The notes below the pieces were generated by a model. That model was not told the DNA's origin, ran no database searches, and was given only the letters and a program-made list of their open reading frames with translations. A DNA stretch of 64,000 nucleotides, taken from positions 124,001 through 188,000 of the forward strand of contig NZ_QRDY01000002.1 in NCBI RefSeq assembly GCF_003386205.1, given 5' to 3'. The stretch comes from Cohnella lupini. GTDB taxonomy: Bacteria; Bacillota; Bacilli; Paenibacillales; Paenibacillaceae. The position numbers were made by a program, and so were the translations under genes. Position 1 is the stretch's first letter. Each line of letters starts with the position of its first letter. Shown here one piece after another: positions 25,471-34,277 of this stretch.

Positions 25471-26394
25471 ATGGAAGATTTAAACCATCTCGTGACCGAG
25501 CAGCGCAACGAAAGAACTCGGGACTTAAGCGAGTTGAGCATACATGAAATTGCCGGCATCATGAACTTGGAGGATCGCAAAGTAGCCGAATCGGTCCATT
25601 TGGCATTGCCTATTATCGGCAAAGCTATTGAAGTTATCGTAAAAGCAATCGATCAAGGTGGCAGATTGATTTACATCGGTGCGGGCACGAGCGGTCGGCT
25701 AGGAGTGTTGGATGCCAGCGAATGCCCGCCGACGTTCGGGGTGGACGATCAAACCGTGCAAGCCGTTATGGCTGGCGGTGCCGGCGCATTCATTAAAGCC
25801 GTAGAGGGAGCGGAAGATGACGAGGATCAGGCTTCAATCGATCTGCAGAGCAGGAAATTGTCATCGCTTGACGTGGTCGTCGGATTGACGGCAAGCGGCA
25901 GGACTCCTTATGTGAAAGGCGCGCTCAGGTATGCCAAACAAATGGGAGCTGCGTCGATTTCAGTTACCTGCAACCGAAATTCGATCGTCAGCTTATATGC
26001 CGATCATGCGATCGAGGTTGAAGTCGGGCCGGAGGTTCTGACGGGCTCTACTCGGCTTAAGGCGGCGACAGCTCAAAAGATGGTACTGAATATGCTGACG
26101 ACGACAAGCATGATCAAGCTGGGAAAGGTATATCAGAACTTGATGATGGACCTGAACGTCAGCAATATTAAACTGAAGGAACGTGCCCGTAACATCGTGA
26201 TGGAGGCCACGGGTGCCGATTATGAAATAGCGGAACGCGCATTGACGCTTGCGAACAATCATGTAAAAACCGCGATCGTGATGATAGAAGCTGAGACAGA
26301 TGTTTTGATGGCACGAAAGGCGCTGGATGAAACGAAGGGATTCGTTGCCCAAGCGATCGTTTCGGCGCGTTCGAGCTTGAGAGAGCAGGTGTAA
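25471..26394 (+). CDS. murQ: N-acetylmuramic acid 6-phosphate etherase
   Basis: 307 aa, normal length. It cleaves the lactyl ether of MurNAc-6-P to give GlcNAc-6-P and D-lactate. The SIS sugar-phosphate site is clear: YIGAGTSGRLGVLDASECPP, followed by VVGLTASGRTPYV and EVLTGSTRLKAATAQKM. Ribosome site CAGGAGGG. It needs MurNAc-6-P, so either a PTS or a kinase must phosphorylate the sugar; a kinase gene follows directly and no PTS gene is in the window. Confidence 0.96.
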   Translation: MEDLNHLVTEQRNERTRDLSELSIHEIAGIMNLEDRKVAESVHLALPIIGKAIEVIVKAIDQGGRLIYIGAGTSGRLGVLDASECPPTFGVDDQTVQAVMAGGAGAFIKAVEGAEDDEDQASIDLQSRKLSSLDVVVGLTASGRTPYVKGALRYAKQMGAASISVTCNRNSIVSLYADHAIEVEVGPEVLTGSTRLKAATAQKMVLNMLTTTSMIKLGKVYQNLMMDLNVSNIKLKERARNIVMEATGADYEIAERALTLANNHVKTAIVMIEAETDVLMARKALDETKGFVAQAIVSARSSLREQV

Positions 26395-26397
26395 GAG

Positions 26398-27312
26398 ATG
26401 AAGTATGTCATCGGCATCGACGGAGGCGGAACTAAAAGTCTGCTACACATGGCGAAACTGAATGGAAACTTGATACTTGAGCTTCAGGGAGGACCTACGA
26501 ATCTGTACGCACAAGGCAATGAGGCCGTGGGACAGGCGCTAAAGAATCTGTTAGGTCAAGCCATGGAGGCCTCGGGGGAGACAATAGCGGATTGCGCTGC
26601 GATTTGCCTGGGCAGCGCGGGAGCCGACCGACCCGAAGAGCATCGAGCTCTAATCGGCATGATCCAAGGATGCGGAGTGACAGGAACGATAACGATCACG
26701 AACGATGCCGAGCCCGTGCTCGTCGCGGCAAGCGGCAAGAGGGAAGGAATCGTGGTCATTTCCGGGACCGGCTCGTTGGCCTTCGGCCTGGATAAGACCG
26801 GCAAGCGGACGAGAGTCGGCGGATGGGGACACTTGATCGGCGACGAGGGAAGCGGGTACGATATCGGAATGCGGGCCATCCAAGCTGCCTTTCGTAGCCA
26901 TGACGGACGGGAATCACCTACTTCTTTGCTTGAGCTCATCCTGAAGGAGCTCGAATTCGATCGTGTGGAACAATTGATACCGTTCGTGTATCAAAAAGCG
27001 GGGAAGCAGGATATCGCCGCATTAGCTAAACTCGTGAACGAAGCATACATGGCCGGAGACGAAACGGCAGCAAGAATATTGACGGATGCGATAAATGAGC
27101 TTTATCAAATGACTCGTACGATCATTAAGGCCCTTGAATTCGAGAATAAAGAAATCGCGCTTGTATGCAATGGCAGCGTATTTGGCCGGATCGATTACGT
27201 CTATCGGGAATTCGCAAAGCGGGTGACGGATGAGTTTCCTCTCATCCGAGTCGTTACGCCGAAGCGCGATGCGGCTTTCGGAGCGGCGCAAATTGCGCTG
27301 TTATCGCTCTGA
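26398..27312 (+). CDS. murK: BadF/BadG-family sugar kinase, probable MurNAc/GlcNAc kinase (MurK)
   Basis: 304 aa ASKHA-fold kinase of the BadF/BadG/BcrA/BcrD family. Phosphate loops are IGIDGGGTKSL at the N terminus and VVISGTGSLAFG in the middle; adenosine-side residues lie in GGWGHLIGDEGSGYDIG. N-acetylglucosamine kinases share this set. Clostridium acetobutylicum MurK, of the same family and also beside murQ, phosphorylates both MurNAc and GlcNAc. Placement 3 bases after murQ, with an ABC importer and no PTS, supports a MurNAc kinase role. The symbol is by context. Confidence 0.82.
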   Translation: MKYVIGIDGGGTKSLLHMAKLNGNLILELQGGPTNLYAQGNEAVGQALKNLLGQAMEASGETIADCAAICLGSAGADRPEEHRALIGMIQGCGVTGTITITNDAEPVLVAASGKREGIVVISGTGSLAFGLDKTGKRTRVGGWGHLIGDEGSGYDIGMRAIQAAFRSHDGRESPTSLLELILKELEFDRVEQLIPFVYQKAGKQDIAALAKLVNEAYMAGDETAARILTDAINELYQMTRTIIKALEFENKEIALVCNGSVFGRIDYVYREFAKRVTDEFPLIRVVTPKRDAAFGAAQIALLSL

Positions 27313-27362
27313 AACAACTGATATAATGACAGTCTATACTAAATGCCATGAGGTGGATGGAA

Positions 27363-28205
27363 ATGGAAGGCGGTCTGGTTCGGCTTCGGGCGATTGTAGA
27401 TCATCTGACTCCTTCGGAGCGAAAGATTGCCCTTTATATATTGGAACATCCGGAACGAATCGTTCAAGCCTCGGTCGCGCAACTTTCGGAATGGAGCGGG
27501 GGTAGCACCGCAGCGATCATTCGACTATGCAAATCCATGGATGTTTCCGGCTTTCAGGAGCTTAAACTGAAGGTAGCCGGCGATCTGCACGGGACGGATA
27601 CGAATTACGAGTACAATGAGATCCGCCCTCATGATTCTATTCAAAGCATTATAAACAGCATTTCTTCCAATTATATTCAATCGATTAAGGATACCGTAAA
27701 GATTCTCGACGTTAACCTCATCGAAAAGGCAGTTGAAGCCTTGCTTCATGCCAATCGAATATTTTTCTTCGGAATGGGCGCGTCCAATCTTATCGCGATA
27801 GATGCTCAGTATAAATTTATGAGAATCAATAAAACAAGCTTTTCGTTCGCCGACCCGCATATTCAAATTTCTTCGGCGACAACGCTCAAGCAGGATGACG
27901 TCGTCGTCGGCATCTCGTATTCAGGCGAGACGGATTTCGTCGTCAAATGCCTGAAGCATGCCCGGAAATCCGGCTCCACGACGATCAGTATCACGCGGTT
28001 GAGCGACAACACGTTGAGTTCATACGCCGACATACCGATCAAGATGACGTCAACCGAGAAGGAAATCCGCAGCGGGGCTTTATCGTCGAGGATTACCCAG
28101 CTAAACGTGATCGATATTCTTTACTTAGGCGTAGTCAGCCGGAATTACGAAGAGTCCATCGACTACTTGCAGAAAAGCCGGAAAGCGGTTCATGAAAAAG
28201 AATAA
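27363..28205 (+). CDS. MurR/RpiR-family transcriptional regulator
   Basis: 280 aa. N-terminal RpiR helix-turn-helix (residues ~1-75: LTPSERKIALYILEHPE, then SVAQLSEWSGGSTAAIIRLC) and a C-terminal SIS sugar-phosphate domain (FFGMGASNLIAIDAQYKF, then VVGISYSGETDFVVK). It should sense MurNAc-6-P or GlcNAc-6-P and control the salvage operon; the palindromes at 21015-21058 are candidate targets. ATG 27363 is chosen since GAGGTGG lies six bases before it; ATG 27348 precedes that site. A TATAAT at 27322-27327 lacks a good -35, so a private promoter is uncertain. Confidence 0.88.
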   Translation: MEGGLVRLRAIVDHLTPSERKIALYILEHPERIVQASVAQLSEWSGGSTAAIIRLCKSMDVSGFQELKLKVAGDLHGTDTNYEYNEIRPHDSIQSIINSISSNYIQSIKDTVKILDVNLIEKAVEALLHANRIFFFGMGASNLIAIDAQYKFMRINKTSFSFADPHIQISSATTLKQDDVVVGISYSGETDFVVKCLKHARKSGSTTISITRLSDNTLSSYADIPIKMTSTEKEIRSGALSSRITQLNVIDILYLGVVSRNYEESIDYLQKSRKAVHEKE

Positions 28206-28214
28206 AGCTGTATG

Positions 28215-28252
28215 GAAACCTTGCGAGGCTGATGCCTTTCAAGGTTTTTTCT
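28215..28252 (+). terminator. Terminator of the mur operon
   Basis: AAACCTTG (28216-28223) pairs with CAAGGTTT (28240-28247), with an inner AGGC/GCCT pair, then TTT. Confidence 0.85.
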
Positions 28253-28406
28253 GTAATTACCAAGCTGGACATCCGGTGCGGTTTGATATAGCGGTTCGCT
28301 ACCCGAAGGTTGGACAAACCCAGTCATGTTATCGGCACTCGCCTAATATAGATAAGAGTGAACGGTTGAACCGGTTGATCCGGTAAGCATGGAAAGGGTG
28401 AGGAGC

Positions 28407-29249
28407 ATGCTGCACATCGTCGCCTGTATTAAGCAGGTGCCGGATACGAAGATCATCAAGATGAATCCGAAGACGAATACGATGGACCGCTCCAGCGCCC
28501 CGGCGATACTGAATCCGTACGATTCGCACGCGGTGGAAGAAGCGGTTCGGCTGCGGTCTCGTTACGGGGGCGTCGTGTCGGTGCTTACGATGGGGCCGCC
28601 TCCCGCGGTCAAAGCGATTAAAAAATGCATCGAGATCGGCGCGGACGAAGGGTATATGATCACGGATCGGGCGTTCGCGGGAGCGGATACTCTGGCGACT
28701 AGCTATGCGTTAACGAAAGCTCTTCAGAAGATCGCCGATATTCGGCCCATCGATCTGATCGTCTGCGGCAAGATGACTATCGACGGAGACACGGGTCAGG
28801 TAGGACCCGGCATCGCAAGAAGGCTGGATATGCCGCCGTTAACCTCCGTCAACAAGGTGGCCGAGATCAATCGGGAGGAAGGCTATGCCATCGTTCACCG
28901 GAAGCTGGAGGACGGTTACGAGGTCATCCGGTCGACTTTGCCATGCCTATTGTCGGTGGAGAAGGATATCAACGAAGTACCGTATTCCTCTCTTCCCAAC
29001 ATGTTAAGAGCCGCGCGTTATCAGCCGATTATCTGGTCCGTGGCGGATCTGGGAGAGATCGACAAAACGCAGCTCGGCTTGAAGGGGTCTCCGACGATCG
29101 TCAGCTCGGTATGGGCTCCGCAGAAGCCGCAAGGCGGCAAGCTGCTCGAAGGCTCCTACGATGAACAAATCAGACAGCTGTTAGACGTCGTTCTAACGCG
29201 CAAAGAACTATTCGAAGCGCAAGCCGGAGCGGGAGGTGGCGCTTCATGA
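28407..29249 (+). CDS. fixA: Electron-transfer flavoprotein beta subunit (FixA/EtfB-type)
   Basis: 280 aa. N terminus HIVACIKQVPDTKIIKMNPK and the middle segment DLIVCGKMTIDGDTGQVGPG are family signatures of the beta subunit, which binds AMP or a second FAD. ATG 28407 is chosen since AAAGGGTGAGGAG precedes it; an ATG at 28389 is in frame but upstream of that site. First of four tightly packed genes in fixA-fixB-fixC-fixX order; the next start overlaps the stop (ATGA). Confidence 0.92.
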   Translation: MLHIVACIKQVPDTKIIKMNPKTNTMDRSSAPAILNPYDSHAVEEAVRLRSRYGGVVSVLTMGPPPAVKAIKKCIEIGADEGYMITDRAFAGADTLATSYALTKALQKIADIRPIDLIVCGKMTIDGDTGQVGPGIARRLDMPPLTSVNKVAEINREEGYAIVHRKLEDGYEVIRSTLPCLLSVEKDINEVPYSSLPNMLRAARYQPIIWSVADLGEIDKTQLGLKGSPTIVSSVWAPQKPQGGKLLEGSYDEQIRQLLDVVLTRKELFEAQAGAGGGAS

Positions 29250-30280
29250 ACTTCGAGGATTATCGCGGAGTATGGGTGTTCATCGAGGAGAAGGACGGAG
29301 CCGTCGCGCCGGTATCCCTGGAATTGCTGGGAGCCGGGAGACTTCTGGCGGACAAAAGAAAGTCGCAGCTGGCGGGTGTCATAATCGGGGAAAACGTGAA
29401 TGAGCTCGCCCGAATAACTCTGGAATACGGTGCCGACAAGGTATTCGTATACGACGATCCGATCTACCGATTCTATCGGACGGAAACGTTTATGAAGGCT
29501 ATGCTTGCCTGCGTTGAGAAGCATAAGCCCGAAATTCTCCTCTATGGCGCAACGACGACGGGAAAAGATTTGGCGAGCGCGGTGGCGACGGATCTTCCGA
29601 CGGGACTGACGGCGGATACGACCCAGTTGGACGTGGAAGAGGATACGGGACTGCTGCTGGCTAGCAGACCCGCGTTCGGCGGCAACATCATGGCGACGAT
29701 CCTATGCAAGAAATATCGACCGCAGATGGCGACCGTTCGGCCTAAAGTAATGAAAGCGCTACCCCGCAACAAAGGAGCCGCCGGGGAGATCATCGAGGAG
29801 AGCATTCCGATCAAGGAAGACGATATTCGCACCAAGGTGTTGGAGATCGTTCGAACGACGACCCAGCGCGTTCGCATAGACGAAGCCGACGTCATCGTGG
29901 CGGGAGGCAAGGGACTCGGAGGGCCGGCCGGCTTCCGAGTCATCCACCAGCTGGCGGAAGCGATCGGAGCTGCCGTCGGAGCTAGCCGGGACGTGGTCGA
30001 GGCGGGATGGATCGAGCATCATCACCAGGTCGGGCAGACGGGAGCGACGGTGACGCCCAAAATTTATTTTGCCATCGGGATATCGGGGGCCATTCAGCAC
30101 TTGGTCGGCATGCAGAATTCGGGGCTCATTATCGCCATTAACAAGGATCCCGGTGCTCCGATCTTCCAGTCCTCCCACTACGGTATCGTCGGGGATGCGC
30201 TAACGATCGTACCTATGCTAACCGAAGCATTCAAAACCGCGCTTGGAAGAAAGGAAGAGGTCGATGCCGGAAAAGTTTGA
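29246..30280 (+). CDS. fixB: Electron-transfer flavoprotein alpha subunit (FixB/EtfA-type)
   Basis: 344 aa. The C-terminal FAD-binding domain has the classical run: VAGGKGLGGPAGFRVIHQLA, VGASRDVVEAGWI, QVGQTGATVTPKIYFAIGIS, GAIQHLVGMQNS and INKDPGAPIF. Translation is coupled to fixA. Its last 17 bases overlap the fixC start. With FixA it forms the heterodimer that accepts electrons from dehydrogenases such as the FadE encoded at 6.5 kb, or that bifurcates electrons. Confidence 0.94.
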   Translation: MNFEDYRGVWVFIEEKDGAVAPVSLELLGAGRLLADKRKSQLAGVIIGENVNELARITLEYGADKVFVYDDPIYRFYRTETFMKAMLACVEKHKPEILLYGATTTGKDLASAVATDLPTGLTADTTQLDVEEDTGLLLASRPAFGGNIMATILCKKYRPQMATVRPKVMKALPRNKGAAGEIIEESIPIKEDDIRTKVLEIVRTTTQRVRIDEADVIVAGGKGLGGPAGFRVIHQLAEAIGAAVGASRDVVEAGWIEHHHQVGQTGATVTPKIYFAIGISGAIQHLVGMQNSGLIIAINKDPGAPIFQSSHYGIVGDALTIVPMLTEAFKTALGRKEEVDAGKV

Positions 30281-31559
30281 TGCCATCGTCGTTGGTGCCG
30301 GCCCAGCCGGAATCGCCTGCGCATTCGAGTTAGCCAAGGCGGGCGTAAACGTGCTGCTCATAGAACGGGGAGAATATCCCGGCTCCAAGAATGTCATGGG
30401 CGGTGTGCTCTATCGCAAGATGATGGAGGAGATCATACCGGATTTCCACAAGGAAGCTCCATTGGAGCGGCCTATCGTAGAACAGAGATTCATGATGATG
30501 GATAAGACGTCGGCGGTTACCTTTTCTTACAAAGGCTTGGAGTGGGCGCAGGAACCGTTCAACAATTTTACGGTGCTGCGGGCGAAGTTCGATCAGTGGT
30601 TCGCGGCCAAAGCGGTGGAGAAAGGCGCCTTGCTGATCAACGAGACGGTCGTGCTGGAATGCATCGTGGAGAATGGCAAGGTCGTCGGAGTGAGGACGGA
30701 CCGGCCGGACGGGGAAATCCGCGCGGACGTCGTCGTGCTGGCGGACGGGGTAAATTCTCTGTTGGCCAAATCGCTAGGATTCCATAAGGAATTCCGGCCG
30801 GACGAGGTCGCCCTGGCGACGATGGAAGTATTGAAGCTAGACAAGAAGATCATCGAAGACCGATTTAACCTCGAGGAAGGCCAAGGTTGTACGATCGAGC
30901 TGTTCGGGGACGCGACTAAAGGCATTCTCGGAACCGGATTCCTGTACACGAATAAAGATACGTTAAGCATCGGAGTAGGTACGTTACTTTCGGGGCTGAT
31001 CAAGCATAAGATAAAGCCTTACGAGCTGATGGAATACGTGAAAACGCATCCGATGATCCGCCCGTACATCCAGGGAGCGGAACCGCAGGAATATCTCGCG
31101 CATCTCATTCCGGAAGGCGGCTACAATTCCATACCCAAGGTTGCGGGAGCGGGGGTATTGGTCGTCGGGGACGCGGCGCAGCTGGTCAACGCCATTCACC
31201 GCGAAGGCTCCAACATGGCCATGACATCGGGGAGAATCGCAGCCGAAACGATCGTTGCCGCGAGGGAGCGGGAAGATTTCTCGGAGGCGTCGCTGGATGA
31301 TTACAGGAAACGGTTGATGGGAAGCTTCGTCGGCCAAGACATGAAGAAGTATAAGGATTCCACTCATCACTTCGATAAGTTCCCGCAATATTTCGAGAAA
31401 TATATTCCGATGGTGAACCGCGCGGCAAGTCAAATGCTGACGGTGGACGGATCCTCGAAATGGGAGAAGCAGAAGAAAATATGGCGCGATATCGGTCCCG
31501 CGAAGCAGAAATTCAAGATTGCCCGCGATCTGTTCCGGGCATGGAGGGTGATGAAGTAA
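30264..31559 (+). CDS. fixC: FixC-type ETF:quinone oxidoreductase flavoprotein
   Basis: 431 aa FAD protein. The dinucleotide-binding motif is IVVGAGPAGIACAFELAKAG, with the second FAD motif VLVVGDAAQLVNAIHREGSN. It belongs to the geranylgeranyl reductase/ETF-QO superfamily, FixC branch. ATG 30264 lies behind AAAGGAAGAGG; the earlier in-frame ATG 30243 is less well placed. FixC with FixX passes electrons from the ETF dimer to quinone. Its stop and the fixX start share one base (TAATG). Confidence 0.93.
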   Translation: MPEKFDAIVVGAGPAGIACAFELAKAGVNVLLIERGEYPGSKNVMGGVLYRKMMEEIIPDFHKEAPLERPIVEQRFMMMDKTSAVTFSYKGLEWAQEPFNNFTVLRAKFDQWFAAKAVEKGALLINETVVLECIVENGKVVGVRTDRPDGEIRADVVVLADGVNSLLAKSLGFHKEFRPDEVALATMEVLKLDKKIIEDRFNLEEGQGCTIELFGDATKGILGTGFLYTNKDTLSIGVGTLLSGLIKHKIKPYELMEYVKTHPMIRPYIQGAEPQEYLAHLIPEGGYNSIPKVAGAGVLVVGDAAQLVNAIHREGSNMAMTSGRIAAETIVAAREREDFSEASLDDYRKRLMGSFVGQDMKKYKDSTHHFDKFPQYFEKYIPMVNRAASQMLTVDGSSKWEKQKKIWRDIGPAKQKFKIARDLFRAWRVMK

Positions 31560-31873
31560 TGAGCGAGCCGAGCGATTCGTCGAATGGTCCCAAGACGACC
31601 AGCATCGAGGAAAAGCAGTACCTGCTTCGATTCAACGCCGATACCCAATCTCACCTGCACGTGATGGATACCGAAGTCTGTATGACCAGCTGCCCGGACA
31701 AAATCTGTACGATTTTCTGTCCGGCGGAAGTGTACAAATGGGAAGAGATTCGCATGCATGTCGGCTACGAAGGCTGTCATGAGTGCGGAAGCTGCCGCAT
31801 CGGGTGCCCTCACCAGAATATTAAGTGGGTGTATCCGAAGGGCGGGCACGGAATCGTCTTTCGACTCGGTTAA
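31559..31873 (+). CDS. fixX: FixX-type 4Fe-4S ferredoxin-like protein
   Basis: 104 aa. Cysteines fall in two clusters, CMTSCPDKICTIFCP and CHECGSCRIGCPHQN, as in FixX and the iron-sulphur tail of ETF-QO. It should relay electrons from FixC to quinone. GGAGGGTG lies eight bases before the start, inside the end of fixC. Confidence 0.92.
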   Translation: MSEPSDSSNGPKTTSIEEKQYLLRFNADTQSHLHVMDTEVCMTSCPDKICTIFCPAEVYKWEEIRMHVGYEGCHECGSCRIGCPHQNIKWVYPKGGHGIVFRLG

Positions 31874-31890
31874 CGGGGGTGTGGCGCGGG

Positions 31891-32043
31891 ATGAAAATCG
31901 GCGATCATGTCGTATATGCGCAAGACGGAACTAAGGGTATCATCTTGGAAATCCATGATAATCTGTACCATATCATATGGGAGGATCACTTCAGCAGTTG
32001 GGAATACGCGGAACGTTTAACCGTACTCGAGGCTTACCCGTGA
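31891..32043 (+). CDS. Small hypothetical protein (50 aa), KOW-like
   Basis: MKIGDHVVYAQDGTKGIILE is followed by a short beta-rich segment ending LTVLEAYP. The alternating polar/hydrophobic pattern with D-G turns suggests a small beta barrel such as a KOW or hypervariable carD-like fold, but no family can be named. It starts 17 bases after fixX behind a G-rich stretch and its stop lies inside the terminator stem, so it is the last gene of the fix transcript. A function with FixABCX is not implied. Confidence 0.6.
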   Translation: MKIGDHVVYAQDGTKGIILEIHDNLYHIIWEDHFSSWEYAERLTVLEAYP

Positions 32044-32070
32044 ACGTTGACGGGTAAGCTTCTTTTTTAT
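32032..32070 (+). terminator. Terminator of the fixABCX transcript
   Basis: Perfect 10-bp stem GCTTACCCGT (32032-32041) with ACGGGTAAGC (32050-32059), then TTCTTTTTT. The upstream arm overlaps the last codons of the 50-aa gene. Confidence 0.95.
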
Positions 32071-32123
32071 TGTGATCGTTCAAGCATTATGAGATGATTT
32101 TGGGTATAGGAGGCTGATGGACG

Positions 32124-33296
32124 ATGAGAAAAATCGGAGGGGTTCTAGCGGGACTCTTATTGCTTCTCGGCTTGACGGCATGCTGGGGCTCGAATGAGCC
32201 GGCTGCTACCGACGGCGGCTCAAAGGAAACGGCGGATGAAATTGAGGGAATTACGTTCGAGAATCCGTTCGGAACGGAAAGCTTCGACAATCCCGTAGGG
32301 CTGGAGCATCGGGCAGGCTACGAAGACTTATTATACATCATCGAGCAACCGGGACGAATTATTAGCAAGAATCTGGCTCGCTCTTCGGACGAGCCCGAAG
32401 TCATTCTCGATATTACCGATCGCGTCTATGACGAGGGAGGGGAACAGGGGCTGCTCGGGCTTGCGTTCCATCCTAATGATTCCGATCGGGCTTACGTGAA
32501 TTATACGACCGAGACCCATACGATCATCGCGCGTTACGATACGTTATCCGACGACCCGGAACGTCTGGATCCCGGCAGCGAGCATGTTCTGCTTAGCTTC
32601 GAACAGCCGTTTCCCAACCATAACGGAGGACAGCTGGCTTTCGGGCCGGACGGCTTCCTGTATATCGCGACCGGGGACGGCGGCGGGGGAGGAGATCCTC
32701 GTAACAATAGTCAAAACCTCGAAAGCCTGCTAGGAAAAATACTTAGAATAGACGTCGACCGTCAGACGGAGGGGAAAGGCTACTCGATTCCGGAGGACAA
32801 CCCCTTCATCGAGAAGGGGAGACCGGAAATATACGCATACGGCATGCGCAACCCATGGAGGTTCAGCTTCGACCCGGAGGACGGCAAGCTTTGGGCGGCG
32901 GACGTCGGGCAGAATCGTTACGAAGAGATTAATCTGATAGAGAAAGGGGGCAACTACGGCTGGCGCATTCAAGAGGGCACGGAATGCTATAAGCCATCCT
33001 CGGGATGCGATTCATCGGGACTGGAGCAGCCGATATTCACGTACGGCCGAGATCAAGGCGTATCCATTACGGGGGGATACGTATACCGGGGGAAGGCGTT
33101 ACCTGAGCTTGCGGGTTGGTATGTTTACGCGGATTACGGAATGGGAACGTTGTGGGCGTTGCGTCAGCGCGAAGACGGAACGATAGAAAACAGGACGTTG
33201 CTGCAGCCCGAAGAGAACATTACCTCTTTCGGCAGGGATGCGGAGGGCGAGCTCTATGTTTGCACGCAGGGAGGCCAAATCTTTAGAATAATTTAG
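32124..33296 (+). CDS. PQQ-dependent sugar dehydrogenase-family lipoprotein
   Basis: 390 aa. A lipoprotein signal ends in the lipobox LGLTACW. The body is a six-bladed beta-propeller of the soluble aldose/glucose-sorbosone dehydrogenase family: GLLGLAFHP, NHNGGQLAFGPDGFLYIATG, DGGGGGDPRNNSQN and EIYAYGMRNPWRFSFDP. These carry the usual His, Asp and Arg positions. The enzyme would oxidise aldoses on the outer face of the membrane with PQQ, but PQQ synthesis genes are not in the window, so activity depends on supplied cofactor. Ribosome site TAGGAGG. A single-gene unit. Confidence 0.88.
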   Translation: MRKIGGVLAGLLLLLGLTACWGSNEPAATDGGSKETADEIEGITFENPFGTESFDNPVGLEHRAGYEDLLYIIEQPGRIISKNLARSSDEPEVILDITDRVYDEGGEQGLLGLAFHPNDSDRAYVNYTTETHTIIARYDTLSDDPERLDPGSEHVLLSFEQPFPNHNGGQLAFGPDGFLYIATGDGGGGGDPRNNSQNLESLLGKILRIDVDRQTEGKGYSIPEDNPFIEKGRPEIYAYGMRNPWRFSFDPEDGKLWAADVGQNRYEEINLIEKGGNYGWRIQEGTECYKPSSGCDSSGLEQPIFTYGRDQGVSITGGYVYRGKALPELAGWYVYADYGMGTLWALRQREDGTIENRTLLQPEENITSFGRDAEGELYVCTQGGQIFRII

Positions 33297-33307
33297 AGGG
33301 TTACACA

Positions 33308-33336
33308 TAGACGCAAGTCCGATTTCCCACTATAAT
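33308..33336 (+). promoter_or_regulatory. Promoter of the zinc-ribbon gene
   Basis: TAGACG (33308-33313), 17-bp spacer, TATAAT (33331-33336). Confidence 0.5.
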
Positions 33337-33397
33337 ACTAATGTTAATTGGAAAATGATTCCCAGATTACACCTATTATGCGGAGGATGAGACACGC

Positions 33398-34255
33398 GTG
33401 TTATGCCTAAATTGCGGTCAGCTTAATCAAACAGCGAAATTTTGCGTGAAATGCGGAACGAATCTCCTTTTATCGGCAACTTCGGAGACGGCGAATGACG
33501 ATTCTCGCCCGTACGTAGAGCCTTATGATCTATCGAAATCGAATGAGAGCGAGAACGAACAGCCTCTTCCGCAACGGTCGGCAGCCTACCGCCCGAGCGA
33601 AGCGCGAGCTCGGCCTAACCCGCAGCTCGAGCAGGCGAAGCGAATGAGCAAGCAGTATGTATCATTTTTCGTAGATGCATTGAAAAGCCCTGTTCGAACG
33701 GGCAGGAATACGACGGGCGACCACATGTTTAACGGGTTGATTACATTCATCCTATTGTCCCTGATCGTACCTTTGATCGTCTATTTCCAGCTTCGGGCGG
33801 GAATCGGTAGACTCGGCATATTCGGAGAACTTATCCCCGTGCATTTTAGCACCGTCGTCGTAAGGCCGTTTTTCTACTTGGTCATCATCCAGCTGCTCGT
33901 GAATTCGGTCATCTTCTTCGTGCTAAAGCCGGGCAATACGGGTGCGAACTTTCGGGAAGTGACCGCGCGCTTCGGAACCTTACTAGTCCCGTCCGTCGCT
34001 TTCTTCCTGTTCGCTTTGCTTTTTTCCCTCTTGGACAGCTCTACCTTAACGAGCTTCGGTATCGTTATGGGGCTATTATCTTGGTGCGTTGCCGTTTGTT
34101 TCGTTATCTATAGCTTCAAGGAACGACACGAGACCGGTTTGGATGCTTTCCATGGCGTCATTATTACTTTTATCGTAACGATTATTCTGATTGCCCTATT
34201 GGGAGACGATATCGCTTCATCCCTCTTCCGGGGTATGAGAAACTCTATTTTCTAG
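33398..34255 (+). CDS. Zinc-ribbon membrane protein
   Basis: 285 aa. An N-terminal zinc ribbon (CLNCGQLNQTAKFCVKCG, two CxxC pairs) is followed by a charged linker of ~100 residues and five membrane helices (ITFILLSLIVPLIVYF, FFYLVIIQLLVNSVIFFVL, LLVPSVAFFLFALLFSLL, FGIVMGLLSWCVAVCFVIY, GVIITFIVTIILIALLG). The membrane part resembles Yip1/DUF1282-type proteins. It has no signal peptide, so the ribbon is cytosolic. GTG start behind GGAGGATGAG. It is followed after 22 bases by a TcaA-like protein that lacks the ribbon normally found in that family. Confidence 0.75.
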   Translation: MLCLNCGQLNQTAKFCVKCGTNLLLSATSETANDDSRPYVEPYDLSKSNESENEQPLPQRSAAYRPSEARARPNPQLEQAKRMSKQYVSFFVDALKSPVRTGRNTTGDHMFNGLITFILLSLIVPLIVYFQLRAGIGRLGIFGELIPVHFSTVVVRPFFYLVIIQLLVNSVIFFVLKPGNTGANFREVTARFGTLLVPSVAFFLFALLFSLLDSSTLTSFGIVMGLLSWCVAVCFVIYSFKERHETGLDAFHGVIITFIVTIILIALLGDDIASSLFRGMRNSIF

Positions 34256-34277
34256 AAGACACGACATCAAGAGCGAG

